Positions 10,103 to 17,774 of a stretch of 20,685 nt of DNA are shown piece by piece. Origin of the DNA: a virus. Numbering within the stretch: position 1 is the first letter of the stretch; each line of letters opens with the position of its first letter. The notes beneath the pieces were generated by a model, which made no database searches, had not been told where the DNA came from, and worked only from the letters and a program-made list of their open reading frames with translations. Where the stretch lies: the IMG/VR virus record IMGVR_UViG_3300033388_001594, positions 1 to 20,685 of that record; one strand, written 5' to 3'. Position numbers and translations under genes: made by a program.

Positions 10103-12178
10103 ATGAGCGACAATTCAGACTTACCATTTGACCTAAGCAAAGAGGTTATCCATATCGAGACCAAGGAATGGATGCCGTTTCATGCACCAACGGTGTACCC
10201 GAAATCTTTTGTAAGATGGGTAAACAGCATCAACAAGGGCTGGAAGAATCGGATCCAGTACAAGCCCTACGACATATACGTCAAGCAAGCCATGAACTGG
10301 CTGGCAGAGGACGACGACATCCTGAACTACAGGGATGAGGCTGATCAGGAAGATTACGTCATTCAGGAGTACCAGAGATGTCAGGACAACACCCTTTACT
10401 TCGCCAACAAGTATGGCTACCTCAAGGAAGGTGACGCCCAAGGAGGTAAGATCAAGTACACAGCTTGGGAACCACAGCAGATCCTGCTGTTCCTTCTGGA
10501 CAGCGGATACAACTGTATCATCGGTAAAGGTCGCCAGATTGGTTTCACTACCACGATGGGTCTGGCTGCGATGAAGAAGATTAACTTCAACAAGTCGTAC
10601 TTTGTTAAATTTATCACACATACCAAGGATAAGGGTGAAGAAATTTTCCGAGACAAGATTAGATGGGGTTTTGGTCAGATAGAAGATTGGTTGAGGCTTC
10701 CGGCATACAATGATGCTCACAACGTCCTGTCTCTTCAAGAAAAAGCTAAGAAGGGTGAGACTAAAGGATCTTACTCTAGAATCGAGGTTTCGACTCCAGC
10801 TGTAGATGCCATTAACGGTGGATCCCCTAACCTTGTTCTTATCGATGAAATTGGCCTATTGGAGCTTTTCGGAAAAATGGTTCGTGAAGGTCGTCCAACA
10901 CTATTCTTCTTCAACCCAGAAACCAAGCAAATGGAGATGAGACGCCAATTGTTCTGCTGGGGAACTGGTGGAGAAATGGGGAAGGGTGGCGCTATATTCG
11001 AGGCGGAGTTCAAGTCAGCTCTCAAGAACTGGAAAGAAGGCAATCACGCGCATGGAATCATTCCATTGTTCTTTGATGCCTATGCAAGGCAGGGTATGAC
11101 GGACGAGAGGTACAGATCAGAGAAGAAGCTGTACTACGGTGTAACTGGAGTTGACGCAGCCTCATCCAAGGTTCAGTTCCACCAGCACTACCCAATAACC
11201 CTTGAGGACATGTTCCTCAGAACTGCTTTGACCATAATCCCTGTGGATGAATGCAACAAGTACCTCTCGAAGATTTACAACATGAACCCAGTCGATCAGC
11301 CTCAGTATGGATACTTTGAGCCGATATACGACCAGACATCACCCACTCCAGATGGAGCTCTTCCATTCAAGCTTGTCGGAAGTAGATTCATTCCTACGGA
11401 AGGTCGGGGCGACGAGAGAACATCCTCCGTGGTGTTCAAGCATCCTCCTCAGGGGGAGAATTGGGAATATCGATGGTACCAAGGAACGGATCCAATTAAC
11501 TCTGAGACTGGACACTCAAAGATGTCCTCCTCAATTTGGGATGCTCTGAACAATACATGCGCCTCGATGGTGTTCTGGAGAGTAAGGGCATACAAGGAGT
11601 GTTACCTCCAGTGCCTCCTACAAGGTCTCTACTTTGATCAGGTCGGAGGCGGAGCTAAAGAACTAGTGGAGAGCAATATAGGTGATTCGTATGTCGACTT
11701 CCAAGACATGGTTGGGTACAGTAGAAGATTGGTGGCCAACAGAGCTCTACCTACCCACATGCAAACCCCGTCCAGCAAGTTTTGGGGGATAGCCAACAAG
11801 GCGAACACCGCCGGCTACATCGCCGGTAAGATCATTGAGATGATTGACGCATACGCACCCAATATCTATATCGAGTGGTTCTTCGAGCAAATAAAGACCT
11901 TCGTCGAAAAGGATCTGGCCGGTAGGTCGTCTCATCGTGAGACAAGATTTCAAGCTGCAGATTTGAAGACAAATTATGATGACGGTATCTTCTCAATGGT
12001 TTTTGCGTATATAAACGCTCAGGCACATTCTAAGTACGAGCCTAGGCTTATAGACAGTGCAGAGGAGAGCGTCAGACAGAGGAGGTATGTTCAGAATGCC
12101 GACACTAACTGGAAAATGAGACTAGCTCTTGTCGATGAGAACGGAAAGGTAATACGGTACCTTGGGAGCGGTAGGTAG
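10103..12178 (+). CDS. terL: Large terminase (packaging ATPase-nuclease)
   Basis: 691 residues from the ATG at 10103 (the frame is open upstream, but that part overlaps the previous gene). The Walker A variant is GKGRQIGFTT (141-150), Walker B is LVLIDE (244-249) with catalytic Glu249, and a coupling-type segment CWGTGG lies at 285-290. The C-terminal nuclease carries GTDPI (461-465, Asp463), LYFDQVGGGAKELVE (509-523), and AADLKTNYDDGIFS (618-631) with the metal-binding Asp pair. This enzyme pumps DNA into the prohead through the portal and cuts concatemers. The length is in the large range for TerL, with a long N-terminal extension of about 100 residues before the ATPase. All catalytic residues are present. 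Confidence 0.96.
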   Translation: MSDNSDLPFDLSKEVIHIETKEWMPFHAPTVYPKSFVRWVNSINKGWKNRIQYKPYDIYVKQAMNWLAEDDDILNYRDEADQEDYVIQEYQRCQDNTLYFANKYGYLKEGDAQGGKIKYTAWEPQQILLFLLDSGYNCIIGKGRQIGFTTTMGLAAMKKINFNKSYFVKFITHTKDKGEEIFRDKIRWGFGQIEDWLRLPAYNDAHNVLSLQEKAKKGETKGSYSRIEVSTPAVDAINGGSPNLVLIDEIGLLELFGKMVREGRPTLFFFNPETKQMEMRRQLFCWGTGGEMGKGGAIFEAEFKSALKNWKEGNHAHGIIPLFFDAYARQGMTDERYRSEKKLYYGVTGVDAASSKVQFHQHYPITLEDMFLRTALTIIPVDECNKYLSKIYNMNPVDQPQYGYFEPIYDQTSPTPDGALPFKLVGSRFIPTEGRGDERTSSVVFKHPPQGENWEYRWYQGTDPINSETGHSKMSSSIWDALNNTCASMVFWRVRAYKECYLQCLLQGLYFDQVGGGAKELVESNIGDSYVDFQDMVGYSRRLVANRALPTHMQTPSSKFWGIANKANTAGYIAGKIIEMIDAYAPNIYIEWFFEQIKTFVEKDLAGRSSHRETRFQAADLKTNYDDGIFSMVFAYINAQAHSKYEPRLIDSAEESVRQRRYVQNADTNWKMRLALVDENGKVIRYLGSGR

Positions 12179-12196
12179 ATGTATCTGAAAAAAGAT

Positions 12197-12204
12197 TATA
12201 TTTG
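12197..12204 (+). promoter_or_regulatory. -7 box (TATATTTG) before the 12285 gene
   Basis: An exact TATATTTG sits in the TerL-12285 gap, 19 bases after the TerL stop. No TTG lies 17-23 bases upstream, so it may be a phage-activated promoter needing another factor rather than a plain host promoter. Start expected near 12211. Confidence 0.45.
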
Positions 12205-12212
12205 TATTGATT

Positions 12213-12263
12213 GCACCGTGCAGGTGTTTTTTATTAACTGTACCGAGCCGATACTGGCTCTGT
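12213..12263 (+). promoter_or_regulatory. Two leader hairpins, the first terminator-like
   Basis: CACC (12214-12217), loop GTGCA and GGTG (12223-12226) are followed by six T (12227-12232): a weak intrinsic-terminator shape located right at the expected 5' end. A second hairpin, GAGCC (12245-12249) with GGCTC (12256-12260), follows. They may end TerL transcripts, attenuate, or protect the 5' end of the abundant message downstream. Confidence 0.4.
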
Positions 12264-12284
12264 GTAAACAAAAACCAAATTATT

Positions 12285-13088
12285 ATGTCACACAAACCAA
12301 CAGATGTTGCTGTATTGAACACGATTCAAGCAGTAGCGGCAGATGTTGTCCTATCGGGCGGCAAGCTGCAGTTGAATGATGGATCAGTAGATTTACTCTC
12401 TGAATCCGTTAGAATTAGCGATGGAATTGCTGTAGTAAAATCAGCTTATGCAGCTGGAACTGCGTCAGTAAAAGAATACGACTTAGCGGGAGTATCTCTT
12501 ACTGCAAACTCTCAATACGTTATGTCGATTGAGGTTCCTAAAGTTGCAGGCTTCAACAACGTTCTAGTTTCCAACGGAAACCACGGTCGTAACGAAGCGA
12601 GTGAATTGCTACGTATTCGCTCATACACCGTATGGGTAGGATCTGCTCCAACAGCTGATGAGTTAAAAACTCTTTTCATTGACCGTATCAACTTAGACGC
12701 AAGCACTAGAGTTACCGCTGCAAGCGGCGGATCTGGTGTTGTTGAGCTTACGCTTAACGATGTGAACGACGGAGACTTCTCTACTACTGCTCCGGCAGGA
12801 GCCGTAGAAGCAGTAACAACTCCATACGTTGCACCTGCAGGTACTCCGGCATTGGTTGAAGCGGACGCTCCAAGCGCATCTTCAGCTACAGGTCAGTACA
12901 CTACATGGAAGATTACGCTTAATCGCCTAAGAAACCATAACGGTGTTAGCGGTGGCAAAGTGTACTTCACTGAGGAGACTCGTGTGTATGCTGATGCGAC
13001 AGCTACGAATTACGCTGCCTTTGCAACAGAGATGGATGCTGTTCTTGACGGAACACACACCCCAGCTGCTGATTACTTAGGACTGTAA
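12285..13088 (+). CDS. Probable abundant virion protein (decoration, fibre or tube type)
   Basis: 267 residues from ATG 12285 (preceded by CAAAAACCAAATTATT; the in-frame ATG at 12207 lies in the leader hairpin). The protein is low in Cys, and rich in Ala, Val, Thr, Ser and Gly. Examples are VLSGGKLQLNDGSVDLLSES, SGVVELTLNDVNDGDF and a Pro/Ala/Thr stretch AVTTPYVAPAGTPALVEAD (about 192-210). The repeated short strands fit an all-beta structural protein. The pattern 'SYTVWVGSAPTADELKTLFIDRINLDASTRVTA' resembles structural proteins whose domains take in non-native DNA-free surfaces such as tubes or fibres. An own start box and a strong terminator imply high dosage. Exact role not assigned. Confidence 0.8.
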   Translation: MSHKPTDVAVLNTIQAVAADVVLSGGKLQLNDGSVDLLSESVRISDGIAVVKSAYAAGTASVKEYDLAGVSLTANSQYVMSIEVPKVAGFNNVLVSNGNHGRNEASELLRIRSYTVWVGSAPTADELKTLFIDRINLDASTRVTAASGGSGVVELTLNDVNDGDFSTTAPAGAVEAVTTPYVAPAGTPALVEADAPSASSATGQYTTWKITLNRLRNHNGVSGGKVYFTEETRVYADATATNYAAFATEMDAVLDGTHTPAADYLGL

Positions 13089-13094
13089 GTCATT

Positions 13095-13125
13095 GAGGGG
13101 GTGTAATAGCCCCCTCTATTTTTTT
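13095..13125 (+). terminator. Strong intrinsic terminator
   Basis: GAGGGGG (13095-13101), an eight-base loop and CCCCCTC (13110-13116) form a perfect 7-bp stem, then TATTTTTTT. It starts 6 bases after the stop of the 12285 gene and isolates it from the portal operon. Confidence 0.93.
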
Positions 13126-13143
13126 AACCAAAAACACTGAACC

Positions 13144-13473
13144 ATGGGTTATACAAGCCAAAGAGCTCAAGACGCTCTAGCAAAACACGGATCGAGAGAC
13201 ACTGATCCGCCAGTCAAGAAAGAAGAAGCTAAGACGGAAGTAAAAAAGGGCCTAAAAAGCACGGTTTCCAAAGCTAAGACATCAGAAGTTAGAGCTAAGC
13301 AGAACGTTAAGGGAGGGGCCGTGGCTGTCAGAGACAGAGCTGCTAGAACCTATAAGCAACAAGCCATCAATAGGGGTACTGCAAAGTTAACATACTACGA
13401 GGAGCAGAAGAAGAAGAATAAGGCTGCCGTGTCTGGAAACAAGCCAAAAGGCTCAGTATCTGGAAACAGGTAA
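13144..13473 (+). CDS. Small basic protein, unknown function (109 aa)
   Basis: Starts MGYTSQRAQDALAKHGSRDTD. The middle is very Lys-rich (KKEEAKTEVKKGLKSTVSKAKTSEVRAKQ), followed by AVRDRAARTYKQQAINRGTAKLTYYEEQKKK and a Gly/Ser/Lys tail with the repeated unit VSGNKPKGSVSGNR. Low complexity and high charge suggest a DNA-associated or internal virion protein, possibly removed during maturation, but no family is recognised. Its TAA shares a base with the next ATG (TAATG). Confidence 0.75.
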   Translation: MGYTSQRAQDALAKHGSRDTDPPVKKEEAKTEVKKGLKSTVSKAKTSEVRAKQNVKGGAVAVRDRAARTYKQQAINRGTAKLTYYEEQKKKNKAAVSGNKPKGSVSGNR

Positions 13474-13637
13474 TGGCCTACACTTCTGAATACGCGCACA
13501 ACTCCTTGCTCAACGATTCCAGCCTTATCAAAAAGGCTTACGTTGGGAGCAAAAAAGGTGCGTCAAAAAAGAAACGTAAAAAGAAGAAGAGGAACCGATG
13601 CTCCTCTTCTCTTATTAACACAAGCAAGTTTGGATGA
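13473..13637 (+). CDS. Tiny basic protein with poly-Lys tract (54 aa)
   Basis: The open frame starts in a TAATG overlap with the upstream stop and ends in an ATGA overlap with the downstream start, which is strong support. The N-terminus MAYTSEYAHNSLLNDSS echoes the N-terminus of the upstream protein (MGYTSQRAQDALAKHGS), suggesting a duplication. Residues 27-42 are almost all basic (KKGASKKKRKKKKRNR). Likely DNA- or RNA-binding, or a charged assembly peptide; function unknown. Confidence 0.75.
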   Translation: MAYTSEYAHNSLLNDSSLIKKAYVGSKKGASKKKRKKKKRNRCSSSLINTSKFG

Positions 13638-14203
13638 ATGATATAACATTATTTGAACCTACAGGTAGAGATATGGCGCTCGACTACCCAGAGCTCCTTA
13701 AGTATCCAGAACTTATGGGTCTGAAAGATAGGGAATTAAGACTATGCTGGCTTATGGGAAACCGAACAAGTCCGATAGCAGGCTATCCAGTAGCCAAGAG
13801 ATTAAAGGCAGCTGTAGCTCAATCTTACGGTAGGGCTTCTCAGAACAAAGGGGACGCTAAGAAAATGCTCGAGGGAGACATCCCTGATCACATAGTCCTC
13901 GGCATCAAAAGAATGGCATCCTTTAGACCTAGCAATAGGTTCAGAGGAAAGATGATGCAGCAGAAGATATTCGAGAACCTTGAGGAACTCGTCTACGTAT
14001 CTGATGATGACAAGAAGGTTATGGACATAGACGACAAGAAAAAGTACGCCGATCTTGTCATTAAGATATCTGGCAACTTGGGAGAGATGCTTATCGCAAT
14101 GGAATCCGGATTTGGAATCAGTGTTAGGGATAAGGAAAAAGGTAAAATAAAAGTTAAGACTAGTTTGAGCGCCGTCGCTGACAGAGCTGATGAACGACCA
14201 TAA
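13634..14203 (+). CDS. Unknown protein between terminase and portal (189 aa)
   Basis: Begins MNDITLFEPTGRDMALDYPELLKYPELMGLKDRELRLCWLMGNRTSP. The central part KRLKAAVAQSYGRASQNKGDAKKMLEGDIPDHIVLGIKRMASF is basic and helical. The C-terminal half (DDDKKVMDIDDKKKYADLVIKISGNLGEMLIAME) is helical and acidic, ending in a Lys-rich tail. No known motif. The location fits a packaging or head-assembly accessory; a second small-terminase candidate is possible because of the helical, oligomer-like C-terminal half. I do not recognise the family. Confidence 0.82.
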   Translation: MNDITLFEPTGRDMALDYPELLKYPELMGLKDRELRLCWLMGNRTSPIAGYPVAKRLKAAVAQSYGRASQNKGDAKKMLEGDIPDHIVLGIKRMASFRPSNRFRGKMMQQKIFENLEELVYVSDDDKKVMDIDDKKKYADLVIKISGNLGEMLIAMESGFGISVRDKEKGKIKVKTSLSAVADRADERP

Positions 14204-14213
14204 ATAGCACGAA

Positions 14214-16460
14214 ATGCCTTTATTTGTAAATACAAGTACGATTCGACCTAATAGGTTGACGCCTGAATCTAAGGATGAGCGTTATCACTCCGACTGGGGC
14301 CGATGGTGTCTTCAATCTATAAACCATCCTCTCCACAGGAACTTTATAGCCAAGACTCTGACGAACTGGTCTTTCTATAAGGGTGGTGACGGTCAATGGA
14401 TTTTCGAAGAGGATCTGGAAGCTTTCTTCCTAGACGAGTCTGGTGATGTGAAAAACAGACTGAAGATTGCGAAGAACCTCATCAAGCCGATGGTTCAGCA
14501 ATACGAAGGTAACGCTATAAGACTTTCGTTTAACGCCAAGGCCAGAGCTACCTCAGACTTCTCGATCAATAGAAGAGAACAAGAGCTGGGTAGACTTCAG
14601 TTCTATGAAGCGGCTGCTGCGGCCTATCCTGATATGAGGGAAGGCATTAAAGACCGACTACCTATCGGAGAAACCCCAATAGAGACAGAAGAGATATTCG
14701 AAAACTCTTGGATTGAAGAGCACGAGTCAGACATCAACAATCTGCTGAAGTTTGTAGCTCAAGACATTGACATGGACGAACTTAAGATCCGTATCTGTAA
14801 GAACTTGGCTATGTCAGGACTTGGCATTTACAAAGGATTTGAGCAGAACTCCAGATACTTAGGGGATTCTATAGATCCTCTATTCTTCTTCTGGGATCTA
14901 AGCGCCAAAAAGCCAGACCTCAGCGATGCTGAATACATGGGCGAGTGGAGCTACATGGATGCCCCTTCTCTTTTTGAGAAGTACCAGAACCTCGGCAAGC
15001 ACGAGCGCGAAGCCATCGAGAGGTATGCTCAGAACGAAAGCGGCAGTACTCAGAAAATGGTTCATAGCTACTATGCTATTAGCGGTTCTAAAATTCCGGT
15101 ATATGAAGTGTACTGGAAAGACATGGAGCAACAGGAGTATGGGTACATAGAAGATGATTACGGCTACCCGCACTTCACGAGAATCAACCACGAGGAGTCT
15201 GAGTACACCGACAAAGACCTTATCGATCCGCCTACTGACGCTCACAAAAAAATCCTAGGGAACAACAAAAAGAAGAAGAGAATCTTCGTTGATGTTCTTA
15301 GGTATTGCGTGTTCATTCCGAAAGAAGAAGTAGGAGCGAATATGGCAGAAGATATTATTCTTGAATGGGGAGAGCTTCCTTATCAAGAGAAATACGCGTT
15401 TGACCCATCTAACGTAGAGTTCCCATACAAATGCTACACTTGGGCGTATGACAAAGGAGAGGTTCTAAGCCCCCTCGACGATGCCATCCAACCACAGCGA
15501 TTGATCAACAGACTTATATCTGTAGCTGAATCACACATCAACAACTCTAGAGGAGAAGGTACCGTTATTGCTAAGGAAGCGGTAGACCCTAGAGACGGAG
15601 AGGAAACTCTCGTGCGGAACATCAACAAGTCGAAGCCGATCTTCGTTGATACGACCAGAACAGGAAGTGTACAAAATGCTGTGGGAACTTACGGGGCAAC
15701 AATTGGAAGTGGAACAATGTCTATTTTCAACATCGTTGGAGAGCTTCAGCAAGGACTTCAGGACGTTACTGGCATCAATGAGGCTATGACCGGAACCCAA
15801 GGTGGGTCCGACGCCCTTGTTGGTGTAATCCAGTCTCAGATCCAAAGAGGGTCTCTTGTTCAAGAACCATTCTACCACGCCCTCACAACTATAATGAGAC
15901 AGGCACATCAACACATCGCTAGTGTTGGTAAACGAATTTATGCCGAAAACCCAAGACGTCTAGCCATTATGGTCGGCGACAAAGGGATGCACAACATTGT
16001 TATGACTAAGGACATGTTGATGGAGGAGTTTAGAACCTTCATTACCAGATCAGAAGGAGAGCAGAGTGCCGTGGCTAGTGGAAACGAACTATTGTTCACT
16101 CTACGTCAAATGAATCTTATCGATGATATTAGGTTCGCAAACCTTTACGGAAGATCTGACTCCGATCAGATTGCTGACTCATTGAGAGACTACCAGAAAG
16201 AACTGCTTCAGGCTTCTAGAATGAAGGACAAAGAAGACGCTCAGTCAGCTATTGCCCAACAAGAGGAGATGGCAGCAATGAATAGCTCTATGATGGCGCA
16301 GGAGCAGGACGCAATCGATAGAAACGAAACGAATCAAGCTCTCAGTAGAGAGGCTGACATAAACAAGGTTCTCCTAAAAGAGGGCGCAAAGAATCAACGA
16401 GAGGAGATGAAGTACGCAGCAAACGGAACCCCTCCAGATCAAAACCCATTTAAGAGTTAA
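14214..16460 (+). CDS. Portal protein
   Basis: 748 residues. The N-terminal third is alpha/beta with RLKIAKNLIKPMVQQYEGNAIRLSFNAKARATS (about 82-114), a segment typical of the clip and wing domains of large P22-like portals. The middle is strand-rich (CVFIPKEEVG; SPLDDAIQPQRLINRLISVAESHINNSRGE). The pattern PLDDAIQPQRLINRL then GTGTQGG-like VTGINEAMTGTQGGSDALVGVIQSQIQRG is characteristic of the crown/stem switch region. The C-terminal 80 residues are a long helical barrel (AQSAIAQQEEMAAMNSSMMAQ; NQALSREADINKVLLKEG). It forms the dodecameric ring at the unique vertex where TerL docks. The next gene is scaffold, then capsid, confirming the module. Confidence 0.88.
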   Translation: MPLFVNTSTIRPNRLTPESKDERYHSDWGRWCLQSINHPLHRNFIAKTLTNWSFYKGGDGQWIFEEDLEAFFLDESGDVKNRLKIAKNLIKPMVQQYEGNAIRLSFNAKARATSDFSINRREQELGRLQFYEAAAAAYPDMREGIKDRLPIGETPIETEEIFENSWIEEHESDINNLLKFVAQDIDMDELKIRICKNLAMSGLGIYKGFEQNSRYLGDSIDPLFFFWDLSAKKPDLSDAEYMGEWSYMDAPSLFEKYQNLGKHEREAIERYAQNESGSTQKMVHSYYAISGSKIPVYEVYWKDMEQQEYGYIEDDYGYPHFTRINHEESEYTDKDLIDPPTDAHKKILGNNKKKKRIFVDVLRYCVFIPKEEVGANMAEDIILEWGELPYQEKYAFDPSNVEFPYKCYTWAYDKGEVLSPLDDAIQPQRLINRLISVAESHINNSRGEGTVIAKEAVDPRDGEETLVRNINKSKPIFVDTTRTGSVQNAVGTYGATIGSGTMSIFNIVGELQQGLQDVTGINEAMTGTQGGSDALVGVIQSQIQRGSLVQEPFYHALTTIMRQAHQHIASVGKRIYAENPRRLAIMVGDKGMHNIVMTKDMLMEEFRTFITRSEGEQSAVASGNELLFTLRQMNLIDDIRFANLYGRSDSDQIADSLRDYQKELLQASRMKDKEDAQSAIAQQEEMAAMNSSMMAQEQDAIDRNETNQALSREADINKVLLKEGAKNQREEMKYAANGTPPDQNPFKS

Positions 16461-16466
16461 ATGAGT

Positions 16467-16474
16467 TATATTTG
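16467..16474 (+). promoter_or_regulatory. -7 box (TATATTTG) before scaffold and capsid
   Basis: An exact TATATTTG 7 bases after the portal stop and 19 bases before the scaffold ATG. As with the box at 12197, no -33 TTG is present at the usual spacing. Would start transcription near 16481, giving a short AT-rich leader. Confidence 0.45.
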
Positions 16475-16492
16475 TTAATCAAATTGTAAAAC

Positions 16493-17746
16493 ATGAACGA
16501 AGAAGAACAAGAAGCCCCTGACGTTGTATTTAACGACGTAAACGAAGGGGAAGGCCAAGGAGCTGCTGAACAACAACAACAGCAAGCCTCTCGAGACGAA
16601 GAACAAATTTCCGAAGAAGAGATTATGAGTAACTGGAACCAGTTAGAGGTTTTGGCTAATGATAATCCGTCGGTAAAAGAAACTCCTGAATACAAGGCGA
16701 TCCTCGAGCAGGTTCAGTCTATGAATGGAGAATCTGAGGAAAAAGAGGGGGAAGAAGAGGCTCCTTCAGCCGAATCCAAAGGTGGTGATAGTGAAGGCGC
16801 AGCCGCTGAGGATAAAGAAGGTGAAGATGAGGAGTCTGACGCGTTCGGATTAACAAAAGGAGGCACTAAACCTAATGAAAAAGCCATTGACTTTGAAGTA
16901 CCAGAGGAAATGTCTAACTTTATCACCAGTAACTACGGGGTCGAGGATCCTGAAACGTTCTTTACATCGGTAGACAAATGGCGCCAGCAAAGCCAAGAAG
17001 GTGCTCAGGTTAGAAAAGACCATGATGATATTTTGGAGGGACTTAAAGATCTTCCTTCTGACATCAAGGCAGCTATCACGGCACACTCTAACGCTGAGGA
17101 TTATCGAGAGGTATTCAACAGCACCGGCTCAAGACTGGACTTCGACACTCCCTTTAAGTCACAAGACAAAGAGGTCATTGTCCAGCACTACTTCAAAGAT
17201 TCGCACGATAAGTTAAACGTAAAGTTAGACAAGGGCGACATTGATGAGGATGATTACAATGAGCGAATAGAGGAGTTATACACTAACTCCAAGCGTTCGT
17301 TTAGTTCAGATCAGAAAATGATTAAGGATCGACGTGCCGATATGATCGCTAGTGAAGGAGAGTTTCAAGAAGCTCTCAGAACTAGTGGCTCCGGTTCCCT
17401 AGATCTCTTGAAAGAGAAGTACCCTAACTTCGGTAAGTCTAACCTGCAAAGGGTTAAGCAGCACCTAGATAACGGTAACATTGAAGATCTGTTCCGCAAG
17501 GATGATGGCACGTATGGCCCGAGAGCAGCAGAAATGCTTGCTTTAGCTTTATACGGAGATGAGGTGATTGACCGCCTGACGAAGTCCGCCACAAAGAAAG
17601 GCGCTTCTAAGGCAACTGAAAAGATGGTAGGAGTAGCAGCGAAGAAGCCGAGATCTAAAGGCGCACAACAAGTGCCGACAGATAACCAAGCTCTAGATGC
17701 AATTTCGCACCTTACTGGACAGTTTAAGAAAGATCCTTATAGCTAA
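16493..17746 (+). CDS. Probable scaffolding protein
   Basis: 417 residues. The first 125 are very acidic and disordered, with a Gln run (AEQQQQQASRDEE) and repeated Glu/Asp/Gly/Ala blocks (EEKEGEEEAPSAESKG). The rest is helical (KSQDKEVIVQHYFKDSHDKLNVKLDKGDIDEDDYNERIEEL). The C-terminus is basic (KSATKKGASKATEKMVGVAAKK) with a final helical SHLTGQFKKDPYS. An acidic low-complexity head, helical body and basic C-terminal capsid-binding helix, placed between portal and capsid, are what phage scaffolding proteins show. No protease domain is visible. It shapes the prohead and then leaves. Assigned by composition and position. Confidence 0.78.
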   Translation: MNEEEQEAPDVVFNDVNEGEGQGAAEQQQQQASRDEEQISEEEIMSNWNQLEVLANDNPSVKETPEYKAILEQVQSMNGESEEKEGEEEAPSAESKGGDSEGAAAEDKEGEDEESDAFGLTKGGTKPNEKAIDFEVPEEMSNFITSNYGVEDPETFFTSVDKWRQQSQEGAQVRKDHDDILEGLKDLPSDIKAAITAHSNAEDYREVFNSTGSRLDFDTPFKSQDKEVIVQHYFKDSHDKLNVKLDKGDIDEDDYNERIEELYTNSKRSFSSDQKMIKDRRADMIASEGEFQEALRTSGSGSLDLLKEKYPNFGKSNLQRVKQHLDNGNIEDLFRKDDGTYGPRAAEMLALALYGDEVIDRLTKSATKKGASKATEKMVGVAAKKPRSKGAQQVPTDNQALDAISHLTGQFKKDPYS

Positions 17747-17774
17747 CCAATTTGTAAATTAAAAAACCGAAATA

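Noticed and set aside
10133-10738. 201-codon minus-strand frame inside terL
   Set aside because: Antisense shadow of a gene with all terminase catalytic motifs.
12207-12284. 26-codon upstream extension of the 12285 gene
   Set aside because: It lies in the leader with the terminator-like hairpin and has unrelated composition; the ATG at 12285 has a proper A-rich leader.
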